Assembly: GCA_902826305.1 (NCBI GenBank)
Contig: CADEEH010000017.1
Location: forward strand, 1 to 51,538
Reading direction: 5' to 3'
DNA: 51,538 bases
Origin: an uncultured Burkholderiales bacterium
GTDB taxonomy: Bacteria; Pseudomonadota; Gammaproteobacteria; Burkholderiales; Burkholderiaceae_E
The notes under the pieces are model-generated. The model did no database searches and had not been told where the DNA came from. It worked only from the letters and a program-made list of their open reading frames with translations. Below, one piece after another: positions 45,137 to 51,538 of this stretch. Every line of letters begins with the position of its first letter. Position 1 is the stretch's first letter. Position numbers and translations under genes: made by a program.

Positions 45137-45927
45137 ATCGCCACCGGTGCCTTGATGTGCGGATGTGCCTGGTAGTCGAGGAGCTCGAAGTCCTCGAACC
45201 GGTACTCGAAGATCGACGCCGGCCGACGCAGGATCCGCAGGCGCGGCAGCGCGAAGGTCGTGCGCCGCAACTGCTCGCGCGCCTGCTCGACGTGGTTGCG
45301 GTACAGATGGCAGTCGCCGCCGGTCCAGACGAAGTCGCCGACCTCCAGGTCGCACTGATGGGCGACCAGGTGCGTCAGCAGCGCATACGACGCGATGTTG
45401 AACGGCACGCCGAGGAAGATGTCGGCGCTGCGCTGGTAGAGCTGGCACGACAACCGGCCGCCGGCGACGTAGAACTGGAAGAATGCATGGCATGGCGCCA
45501 GCGCCATCTTCGGGATGTCGGCGACGTTCCACGCCGAGACGATCAGCCGGCGCGAGTCCGGATCGCGCCGCAGCCGCTCGATCACTTCACTGATCTGGTC
45601 GATGTGGGCGCCGTCCGGCGTCGGCCAGCTGCGCCACTGGTAGCCGTAGACGGGGCCGAGTTCACCCTGGTCGTCGGCCCACTCGTCCCAGATCGTCACG
45701 CCGTTGTCACGCAGGTAGGCGACATTCGTCGAGCCCTGCAGGAACCACAACAGCTCGTGGATGATCGAGCGCAGGTGAAGCTTCTTGGTGGTCAGCACCG
45801 GAAAGCCTTCACCGAGCGCAAAACGCATCTGCCAGCCGAACACCGACAGGGTGCCGGTGCCGGTGCGGTCGTCCTTCGGCACGCCGTGCTCGAGCACGTG
45901 CCGCATCATGTCGAGGTAGGCTCGCAT
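45133..45927 (-). CDS. thyA: Thymidylate synthase
   Basis: Methylates dUMP to dTMP with methylene-tetrahydrofolate. The 264-residue length matches E. coli ThyA exactly. Motifs: [17 protein letters not shown] (phosphate-binding Arg), catalytic Cys in [31 protein letters not shown] and the C-terminal [13 protein letters not shown] 45927 gives [15 protein letters not shown]. It is upstream of and coupled to folA, and 42 bases downstream of the tetR stop on the same strand. Confidence 0.97.
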   Translation of the reverse strand: MRAYLDMMRHVLEHGVPKDDRTGTGTLSVFGWQMRFALGEGFPVLTTKKLHLRSIIHELLWFLQGSTNVAYLRDNGVTIWDEWADDQGELGPVYGYQWRSWPTPDGAHIDQISEVIERLRRDPDSRRLIVSAWNVADIPKMALAPCHAFFQFYVAGGRLSCQLYQRSADIFLGVPFNIASYALLTHLVAHQCDLEVGDFVWTGGDCHLYRNHVEQAREQLRRTTFALPRLRILRRPASIFEYRFEDFELLDYQAHPHIKAPVAI

Positions 45928-45969
45928 CGAAGGAACGCGGTAGGGGTGGGGAGCGCGGGGCCGGGCCGC

Positions 45970-46605
45970 TCAGCGACCCGGCCCGAGGCCGTCGAAACAC
46001 GAGGAGATCATCTGCTCGACCACCGCCGAGTCGGCCGCGGAATCACCGGACTTCAGGTAGTCGAGTGTGGGATCACACGATCGTGCGTAGAACGAGTAGA
46101 GGATGAACTCGTCGGACAGGTCGGCGCGCAGTGCGCCGTCGGCACGTGCCTGCTTGATCAGGGTGCCGATCCGCTCGGACAGCGACATCAGCTGGTCGAT
46201 GTAGTGCCGGTTGGCCATCAGGCTGTCACGCAGCGCCCGACTGGTCGAGGGCAGGTGCGGCACGCCACCGGCGAGCCGCTCGCGCAGTGTCCAGCGCAGC
46301 AGTTCACGCAGCCGCTCGATCGCGGGCTGCTCGGCCGGCAGCGCCTCGAGTGCGTCGCGCGTGCGATCGAGCAGCCGGACCATCACTGCGGCGGCCAGCG
46401 CTTCCTTGGACTCGAAGTGTTTGTACAGGCTGCCCTTGGCGATGCCGACCTCGGCAGCGATGTCGTCCATCGCCATCTCCTCGTAGCCCTTGCTGGCGAG
46501 CAGATGGTTGGTCGCGTTCAGGATCGCCTCCGCCCGCACGACGAACTGGGTCTCGCGGAACGATTTGCGCGGAGCGACCGGCAACGAGGCAGAGGCGGTG
46601 GGCAC
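45970..46605 (-). CDS. TetR-family transcriptional regulator
   Basis: A 211-residue regulator. The N-terminal helix-turn-helix (about 40-70) is MDDIAAEVGIAKGSLYKHFE, followed by SKEAL; the rest is a helical ligand-binding domain with no recognisable pocket motif. It precedes thyA on the same strand with a 42-base gap. Its natural target is unclear: there is no transporter or divergent enzyme next to it. Upstream it has a 10-bp direct repeat (46626-46647) that might be its operator. Confidence 0.88.
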   Translation of the reverse strand: MPTASASLPVAPRKSFRETQFVVRAEAILNATNHLLASKGYEEMAMDDIAAEVGIAKGSLYKHFESKEALAAAVMVRLLDRTRDALEALPAEQPAIERLRELLRWTLRERLAGGVPHLPSTSRALRDSLMANRHYIDQLMSLSERIGTLIKQARADGALRADLSDEFILYSFYARSCDPTLDYLKSGDSAADSAVVEQMISSCFDGLGPGR

Positions 46606-46625
46606 GTCGACGGGGGGCCGGATGA

Positions 46626-46647
46626 GGGTCCGAATCTGGGTCCGAAT
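46626..46647. repeat. 10-bp direct repeat upstream of tetR
   Basis: GGGTCCGAAT occurs at 46626-46635 and 46638-46647, a 12-base period, 20 to 42 bases before the tetR start. The period is about one helical turn, so two protein subunits could bind the same face. Nothing else is visible in the 133-base gap to gspC. Confidence 0.55.
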
Positions 46648-46738
46648 GAGCGGCCGGACGGAACGTTGCCGGGATTCTACCGCGCCCCCCGGACAGGGCG
46701 CCCGGGTTGTCCCCCCTGGGAACGTGCCCTGCCGTGGT

Positions 46739-47509
46739 TCAGTTGGCCGGGCCGCCGGGCTGGGGCGGGGCGCCCGCCGGCTGTCCGGGCAGCGCGGGCA
46801 CGATCGCCGAGCCGCCGGGGGGTGGCACGGTCGGCATCACCGCGGTCGGCGGGATCGCCATCGCGCCAGCGGCCTGCGCCGCGGCATGGGCGGCAGCGGC
46901 CGCCTGCGCGGCGGCCTGCCCCGGACTCGAGATCGGCGGTGGCGAACTCATCCCCCCGGGCGGGGGCGAGGACGCCGCACCCGGCATGCCACCGGTGGGC
47001 ACCGGCGCGGCACTGTTGGCCGCACCCGGCTGCTGGGGTCCGCTGGTCAGCACCGCGATCGACGGTCGCAGCGGCGCGGGCGCCTCGCTGCGCACCCCAC
47101 CACGGTCGAACACCGCCGCGTCGATGCGGACTTCGACGAGTTTCATGCCGGCCGACACTTCGTCGCCGATCGCGATCGCTTTCGGCGGCTTTCCGTCGAC
47201 GATCAACACGGCGCTCGCGGTCGGGGGTCCGGCGGCGACACCAACCACCTGGATGTTCGAGTTCGTGCGCCCTGCCGCCGGGGCCGCGCCGCCGGGCAGC
47301 CCGAACAGCTGGCCGGCCAGTTGCAGATCGAGCCCGTCGCGTGCATCACCGATCGCACCGGCCGGGGCGACCGGCGAGCGCGGCGCGGCGATCTGCACCA
47401 CCCAGTACGCGATCACCGACGCGAGCACACCGGCCAGCAACAGCAAGGCCAGCCGGGGCAGCATGCTGTCCAGCGCGGTGTTGTTCAATCGGTCACTCAG
47501 CAGAGCCAT
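46739..47509 (-). CDS. gspC: Type II secretion system protein GspC
   Basis: Inner-membrane clamp protein that links the secretin GspD to the inner-membrane platform. The 256-residue product has a short cytoplasmic N-terminus, one membrane segment (LPRLALLLLAGVLASVIAYW) and a periplasmic homology region (LAGQLFGLP; NIQVVGVAAGPPTASAVLI; AIAIGDEVSAGMKLVEVRID). The usual C-terminal PDZ or coiled-coil domain is replaced by ~90 residues of Pro/Gly/Ala-rich sequence with an Ala-rich stretch. It is transcribed away from gspG across a 60-base gap that must hold both promoters. The separate, inverted gspC resembles the arrangement in Burkholderia. Confidence 0.88.
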   Translation of the reverse strand: MALLSDRLNNTALDSMLPRLALLLLAGVLASVIAYWVVQIAAPRSPVAPAGAIGDARDGLDLQLAGQLFGLPGGAAPAAGRTNSNIQVVGVAAGPPTASAVLIVDGKPPKAIAIGDEVSAGMKLVEVRIDAAVFDRGGVRSEAPAPLRPSIAVLTSGPQQPGAANSAAPVPTGGMPGAASSPPPGGMSSPPPISSPGQAAAQAAAAAHAAAQAAGAMAIPPTAVMPTVPPPGGSAIVPALPGQPAGAPPQPGGPAN

Positions 47510-47569
47510 TCGTCAGTCGTCGGCCGGAGGCCTTCAGGGGTGGCTGATATCATAGCCCGGGAGGCATCC

Positions 47570-48013
47570 ATGACATTCGACCGTTCATCGTTCCGTTACC
47601 GCCGCGCCCTCGGCTTCACGCTGATCGAGGTGATGGTGGTCATCGTCATCCTCGGCGTGCTCGCCGCGCTGGTCGTGCCGCGTGTGATGACACGACCGGA
47701 CGAGGCACGCGGTGTGGCCGCGCGGCAGGACATCGCCGCGGTGATGCAGGCATTGAAACTGTATCGGCTCGACAACCAGCGATATCCGACCACCGAGCAG
47801 GGCCTCCAGGCGCTGGTCATGCGGCCCACCGCGGGCCCCGAAGCCAACAACTGGAAGCAGTACCTGGACAAGCTGCCGGTGGATCCGTGGGGCAAGCCCT
47901 ACCAGTACCTCAACCCGGGGTTGAAGGGCGAGATCGATGTATTCAGCTTCGGAGCCGACGGCCAGGCCGGCGGCAACGGCGTCGACGGCGACATCGGGTC
48001 CTGGGCCCTGTAG
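47570..48013 (+). CDS. gspG: Type II secretion major pseudopilin GspG
   Basis: Major subunit of the secretion pseudopilus, 147 residues as prepilin. The prepilin peptidase site is LG before FTLIEVMVVIVILGVLAA, with Glu5. The C-terminal half is classic GspG: YRLDNQRYPTTEQGLQAL and LPVDPWGKPYQYLNPG, with the calcium-binding loop region near the end. GGGAGG lies just upstream of ATG 47570. It is the first gene of gspGHIJKL. Confidence 0.96.
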   Translation: MTFDRSSFRYRRALGFTLIEVMVVIVILGVLAALVVPRVMTRPDEARGVAARQDIAAVMQALKLYRLDNQRYPTTEQGLQALVMRPTAGPEANNWKQYLDKLPVDPWGKPYQYLNPGLKGEIDVFSFGADGQAGGNGVDGDIGSWAL

Positions 48014-48563
48014 CGCCCGGTACCGACGCATCGCCGTCACGGCCGCCCGCCCGCCCCGCCGCGGCGAAGGCCCCGGCCCAGTCCCGCACAACCCGTCGTC
48101 CACCGCCCGTCGGCTGAAAGCGTCCGTCGGCGGCTTCACGCTGATCGAGATGCTGGTCGCGATGCTGATCGTCGGCATCGCGCTGGCCATGGTCGGCATC
48201 AGCGGCCTGCCCGGATCGCGGCAGGGATTGCGATATGAAGCGGACCGGCTCGCGCAGGTGCTGTCGCTCGCGCGCGAGGAAGCGCAGGTGCGCGGTGTGC
48301 CGATCCGGCTCGATGCCGACGAGCAGCGTTATCGTTTCCTGATCCTGCGCCACCAGCAGTGGCAGCCGCTGCTCGCGGACGCGGACCTGCGCGAACGGCC
48401 GTGGAGCCAGGCGACCCGGGTCACGCTGCAGCGTGCCGACGGGTTGCGCACGCTGGAGTTCGGCCGCGATTTCGTCGACGTGCCGTTCGAGCTGAGGCTC
48501 GCCCGCGAAGACGGCGCGGTGTCGATCGTCGCCAACGGCCTCGGCCTGTTCGAGGTCCGCTGA
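47937..48563 (+). CDS. gspH: Type II secretion minor pseudopilin GspH
   Basis: Minor pseudopilin with prepilin motif SVGG before FTLIEMLVAMLIVGIALAM, then GLRYEADRLAQVLSLAREEA and a beta-rich C-terminus. The start is a puzzle: ATG 47937, the only canonical start, overlaps gspG by 77 bases and gives a 66-residue leader, far longer than usual. CTG at 48114 would give a textbook seven-residue leader (LKASVGG), but no Shine-Dalgarno sequence precedes it. No ATG, GTG or TTG lies in frame between them. I report the longer form while noting that the mature protein is unaffected. The stop overlaps the gspI start (TGATG). Confidence 0.8.
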   Translation: MYSASEPTARPAATASTATSGPGPCSARYRRIAVTAARPPRRGEGPGPVPHNPSSTARRLKASVGGFTLIEMLVAMLIVGIALAMVGISGLPGSRQGLRYEADRLAQVLSLAREEAQVRGVPIRLDADEQRYRFLILRHQQWQPLLADADLRERPWSQATRVTLQRADGLRTLEFGRDFVDVPFELRLAREDGAVSIVANGLGLFEVR

Positions 48564-48946
48564 TGCACGCGCCGGCAAGACACCCGCGGGCCGCCGGGTT
48601 CACGCTGATCGAGGTGCTGGTCGCGTTGACCATCGTCGCGGTCGCCCTGGTCAGTGCGCTGAAGGCGACCGGTTCACTCGCACTGGGCAGCGGCGAGCTG
48701 CGTGCCCGCACGCTGGCGCAGTGGAGCGCCGAGAACCGGCTGGCGCAGATCCGCGTCGTCGAGGAGTGGCCGGCGGTCGGCAAGCGCACCTTCGATTGTG
48801 GCCAGGCCGAGGTGGCGCTCACCTGCCAGGAAGAAGTCTTCGCCACGCCGAACCCGCAGTTCCGGCGCATCGAGGTCGCGGTGCACGCAACCGCCGACGG
48901 ACACCGGCTCGCGCGGCTGGTCGGCTTCGCGACGAGGACACGATGA
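48563..48946 (+). CDS. gspI: Type II secretion minor pseudopilin GspI
   Basis: Minor pseudopilin of 127 residues: leader MHAPARHPRAAG, then FTLIEVLVALTIVAVALVSA, followed by AQWSAENRLAQIRVVEEWP and a Cys pair (FDCGQAEVALTC) as in other GspI proteins. With GspJ and GspK it forms the pseudopilus tip. ATG 48563 overlaps the gspH stop; its own stop overlaps the gspJ start (ATGA, 48943-48946). Confidence 0.93.
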   Translation: MHAPARHPRAAGFTLIEVLVALTIVAVALVSALKATGSLALGSGELRARTLAQWSAENRLAQIRVVEEWPAVGKRTFDCGQAEVALTCQEEVFATPNPQFRRIEVAVHATADGHRLARLVGFATRTR

Positions 48947-49644
48947 GCCGCGCCCCCGGTCGCCGCCGGCGCCGCGATGCCGGCTTCACGCTGCTCGAGC
49001 TGCTGGTCGCGGTTGCGCTGATGGCGGTGCTGGCGATCCTGTCGTGGCGCGGACTGGACTCGGTGCTGCGCGGGCGCGATTCGATCGTCCGCTCGTCCGA
49101 CGAACTGCGTGCGCTGACGGTCACCTTCACGCAGCTCGAGGAGGATCTTCGCCGCAGCTGGCCGGTGCGGCTGCTCGGGCTGCGCAATGCGAAGTCGATC
49201 GGTTTCTCGTCGATGGGTGAACCCGCGCTGCCGGCGCTGCAACTGCTGCGCGAAACCAGCGGCATGGCGCAGGCGCTGCAGGTGCAGCGGGTGATCTACC
49301 GTGTCAACGAGGGTGTGCTCGAGCGGGGTTTCGGCCTGTGGGCCTCGCCGTCGCCCGACGGCACGACACCGGTCGCCGAGCGGCCGATCACCTGGCAGCC
49401 GCTGCTGTCCGGGGTCACCGGCTTCGAGCTGCGCGCCTGGATGCCTGGGCGCGGCTGGGTGCCGGCCAGCCAGATGCAGGGCGGCGAGGGCTCGACCGCG
49501 GCGGTGCCGGTGCTGCCGGCCGGCGCATCGCCCAGCGCACTGGCCTCGCTGGCGCTGGCCACGCAGAGCGTGACCGGGCTCGAGGTGGTGGTCGTGCGCC
49601 GCGGCCAGGAGCGTTTCCTGCGCGTCTTCTCGGTGAAGGACTGA
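48943..49644 (+). CDS. gspJ: Type II secretion minor pseudopilin GspJ
   Basis: Minor pseudopilin of 233 residues with basic leader ([11 protein letters not shown]) and FTLLELLVAVALMAVLAILS. It continues with WRGLDSVLRGRDSIVRSSDE and EEDLRRSWPVRLLG, typical of GspJ. Longer than most minor pseudopilins as expected for GspJ, which forms the tip complex with GspI and GspK. Overlaps gspI by four bases and is one base from gspK. Confidence 0.93.
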   Translation: MSRAPGRRRRRDAGFTLLELLVAVALMAVLAILSWRGLDSVLRGRDSIVRSSDELRALTVTFTQLEEDLRRSWPVRLLGLRNAKSIGFSSMGEPALPALQLLRETSGMAQALQVQRVIYRVNEGVLERGFGLWASPSPDGTTPVAERPITWQPLLSGVTGFELRAWMPGRGWVPASQMQGGEGSTAAVPVLPAGASPSALASLALATQSVTGLEVVVVRRGQERFLRVFSVKD

Positions 49645-49645
49645 C

Positions 49646-50641
49646 GTGCGGACCCGGTATCGTGCCCAGCGCGGGGCCGCGATCGTCACCGCGATGGTGG
49701 TGGTGCTGCTGGCGACGATCGTGGTCTCGGCGCTGTTCTGGCGCGAGCAGGTCACCGTGCGATCGGTGGAGAACCGGCTCGCGTTGTCGCAGGCGCGCTG
49801 GATCGAGCGTGCGGCACTGGATTGGGCGCGGGTGATCCTGCGCGAGGACACACGCACCGGCGCGCTCGATCACTTCGGTGAACCGTGGGCGGTGCCGGTG
49901 GCCGACACCCGGCTCGACGAGACGGTCACCGCCGGCGCGAAACTCGACGACAACCAGCGCGCGGCGATGCTCGCCGGCCAGATGTCCGACGCCCAGGGGC
50001 GTTTCAACCTGAACAACCTGGTGGTCGCCGGCGTGGCCGACGACCGTTCGATCGCGATCTATCGCCGGCTGCTGTCGCTGCTCGGCCAGTCCGAGAGTCT
50101 CGCCGACACGCTGCTGGCGCGGCTGCTCAGTGCGACCCCGCGCACACTCGACAACCAGTCGGTGGCCGCGAGTGCGCTGCCGCTGCTGCGCGTGACCGAC
50201 CTGCTCGGCGTGTCCGGGTACGACCCGGCGGTGGTCGCCGCGCTCGAACCCCATGTCTGGTTCCTGCCGAGCCAGCCGACGACCGCGATCGGTGCCGCCG
50301 CCACCGCGGCCGGCCGCTCGGCCGCCGGGGCCAGCAACCTGACGCCGGTCAACGCGAACACCGCGACACCGGAGGTGCTGGCCGCGCTCGCCGACCTCGA
50401 TCCCGGGGCCGTGCGCCGGATGTTGTCGGACCGCGATCGCGGCGTCTTCTTCAAGTCGGCCGCTGACGCGAAAAGGCAACTCGGGGATCCGCCCAGCCTG
50501 CCGGTCAACCTTCTGTCGGTCAACTCGAACTGGTTCTTCGTGAGGGGGATGGTACGCTTCGACCGGGTCGAATCGCAGACGGAGACGCTGCTTCAACGCT
50601 CGGGCCAAACCGTCGACATCGTATGGCAGCATCGGTTCTGA
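49646..50641 (+). CDS. gspK: Type II secretion minor pseudopilin GspK
   Basis: Tip pseudopilin of 331 residues. Leader MRTRYRAQRG precedes AAIVTAMVVVLLATIVVSAL; GspK normally lacks the Glu5 of other pseudopilins, as here. The large globular domain includes DAQGRFNLNNLV, typical of GspK, and a helix-hairpin-helix-like region near LTPVNANTATPEVLAALADL. Start is GTG 49646, directly after the gspJ stop. The 3' end overlaps gspL by 19 bases. Confidence 0.93.
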   Translation: MRTRYRAQRGAAIVTAMVVVLLATIVVSALFWREQVTVRSVENRLALSQARWIERAALDWARVILREDTRTGALDHFGEPWAVPVADTRLDETVTAGAKLDDNQRAAMLAGQMSDAQGRFNLNNLVVAGVADDRSIAIYRRLLSLLGQSESLADTLLARLLSATPRTLDNQSVAASALPLLRVTDLLGVSGYDPAVVAALEPHVWFLPSQPTTAIGAAATAAGRSAAGASNLTPVNANTATPEVLAALADLDPGAVRRMLSDRDRGVFFKSAADAKRQLGDPPSLPVNLLSVNSNWFFVRGMVRFDRVESQTETLLQRSGQTVDIVWQHRF

Positions 50642-51538
50642 ATCGGTCGCACGCGACCCTGTGGCTTCCGCCGCGTTCGGTCGGCGAGCGCGCGTTCGCC
50701 AACGAGCCGCTGATCATGGGTTATGTCCGCGCGCGCGGCGACGACGAGGCAAGTGCGCGGTTCGCGCGTTATTCGCTCGATTCGTTGCCGTCGATGAAGT
50801 CGGCGACGCTGATCTTCGATGCCCGCGACGTCACCGTGCTGCACGCGACCGTGCCGCCGCTGGCCGGCGCCAGGCTGCGCCGGGCGCTGCCCAACGTGAT
50901 CGAGGACCAGATCCTGCAGGATGTCGCCTCGTGTGCGGTGGTCGCCGGACCGACGATCGACGATCCTGCCGCCACCGTGCTCGCCGAGGGCGGCTCGCGA
51001 CGCCTGGTCGCGGTCATCGACCGCGGCTGGCTCGAGTTCGTCGTCGGCGCGTTCGAGCGTCGCGGCGTACGGGTCGCGGCCGCGTGGCCGGCGCAACTGG
51101 CGTTGTCGCAGCGCGAGCCGTGGGCGATCGCCTGCGTGAACAACGGGCTCGCGATGCGGGCCGCGCCGATGGACGGTTTCGGCCGCGCCGCCGGCGAGGA
51201 CAGCACACAACGGCTCGAGGCGGTGCTCGGCGCGATCGAGACCGCGCAACTCAAGTATCCGAAGCCCGAACGGGTGCTCGCCTTCATCGACGATCCGAAA
51301 TGGCGCAGCGTATTGGCCAAGGCCGCCGAGACCTGCGGGGTCGAGTTCCGCATCCACGGCTTGCCGACGCCGCGCAACTGCCCGGTCGAACTGCTCGAAG
51401 GCCGGCAGGCGGCCGGGCAGCGCTGGTTCGCCAACTTCGACTGGCGCGCATGGCGCTGGCCGGCGTTGCTGGCTGCCGGGGCACTCGCCGCCTGGCTGAT
51501 CGGCCTGAACCTGCACTGGGGCCAGCTGGTCGCCGAGC
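50623..51538 (+). CDS. gspL: Type II secretion protein GspL, cut by the window end
   Basis: The frame from ATG 50623 stays open to the last base (about 305 codons). The first ~280 residues form the cytoplasmic actin-like domain of GspL that binds the GspE ATPase (VIEDQILQDV; AAWPAQLALSQREPWAIA; LKYPKPERVLAFIDDPKW). The single membrane segment (RWPALLAAGALAAWLIGLN) lies at the edge, and the periplasmic ferredoxin-like domain is outside the window. The first 18 bases lie within the gspK 3' end, so translation is probably coupled. Confidence 0.9.
   Translation, partial: MAASVLNRSHATLWLPPRSVGERAFANEPLIMGYVRARGDDEASARFARYSLDSLPSMKSATLIFDARDVTVLHATVPPLAGARLRRALPNVIEDQILQDVASCAVVAGPTIDDPAATVLAEGGSRRLVAVIDRGWLEFVVGAFERRGVRVAAAWPAQLALSQREPWAIACVNNGLAMRAAPMDGFGRAAGEDSTQRLEAVLGAIETAQLKYPKPERVLAFIDDPKWRSVLAKAAETCGVEFRIHGLPTPRNCPVELLEGRQAAGQRWFANFDWRAWRWPALLAAGALAAWLIGLNLHWGQLVAE

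Noticed and set aside
48563-50641. gspI, gspJ and gspK read as type IV pilus minor pilins (FimT/PilV/PilW/PilX)
   Set aside because: Gene order G-H-I-J-K-L, the DPWGKPYQY motif in GspG and the GspL-like downstream gene identify a type II secretion system.

Overview
The window is GC-rich chromosomal DNA, roughly two-thirds G+C by eye. Genes are tightly packed with many 4-base ATGA/GTGA overlaps. The content (rpsO-pnp, thyA-folA, gspC facing gspGHIJKL, a NUDIX-metallo-hydrolase fusion, several CoA-metabolism genes) suggests a proteobacterium, most likely a betaproteobacterium of Burkholderiales type. That placement is inference from gene content and order. I see no phage genes, transposases, CRISPR arrays or plasmid functions.

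Layout. 1-2500: end of rpsO, its terminator, and pnp with a terminator. 2643-3254: YceI-like periplasmic protein. 3223-14285: a minus-strand run of five closely spaced genes, read from the right: GGDEF-EAL protein, thiolase, a second GGDEF-EAL protein, a FadJ-like protein that has lost its NAD-binding domain and gained a His-rich repeat, and a NUDIX-MBL fusion. Divergent from it, 14403-21137: livHMGF-type ABC transporter, long-chain acyl-CoA ligase and periplasmic binding protein. Together the two arms look like an acyl-substrate uptake, activation and beta-oxidation locus with built-in cyclic-di-GMP enzymes. 21259-24425: three genes matching the URC uracil-catabolism set (URC1 GTP-cyclohydrolase-II-like, URC4/DUF1688, uracil phosphoribosyltransferase). 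24464-29033: diacylglycerol kinase, thioesterase, an unknown protein, a PaaG-like hydratase and a HAD-UbiA fusion. 29052-30824: a low-GC pentapeptide-repeat membrane protein, probably acquired. 30914-36632: SDR, SMP-30-like lipoprotein, orphan ABC binding protein, tRNA-Arg(CCT), CYTH-CHAD protein, VOC protein. 36820-39829: GntR regulator, Fe(II)/2-oxoglutarate dioxygenase and SAF-domain oxidoreductase in one overlapping operon, with an operator-like palindrome in its promoter. 39875-41142: rtcB with a 3' frameshift. 41288-44592: Tat-exported FAD oxidase and three membrane-associated or unknown proteins in one overlapping operon. 44624-46605: folA, thyA, tetR. 46739 to the end: type II secretion genes gspC (minus) and gspG-gspL (plus; gspL is cut by the window edge).

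The points most worth following up are the domain-deleted FadJ-like protein with its 24-His repeat, the interleaving of c-di-GMP enzymes with beta-oxidation genes, the bacterial URC cluster, the GntR-dioxygenase-SAF cassette, the four-gene FAD-oxidase operon, the rtcB frameshift, and two genes (CYTH-CHAD, gspH) whose conserved N-termini lie upstream of, or far from, any ordinary start codon.
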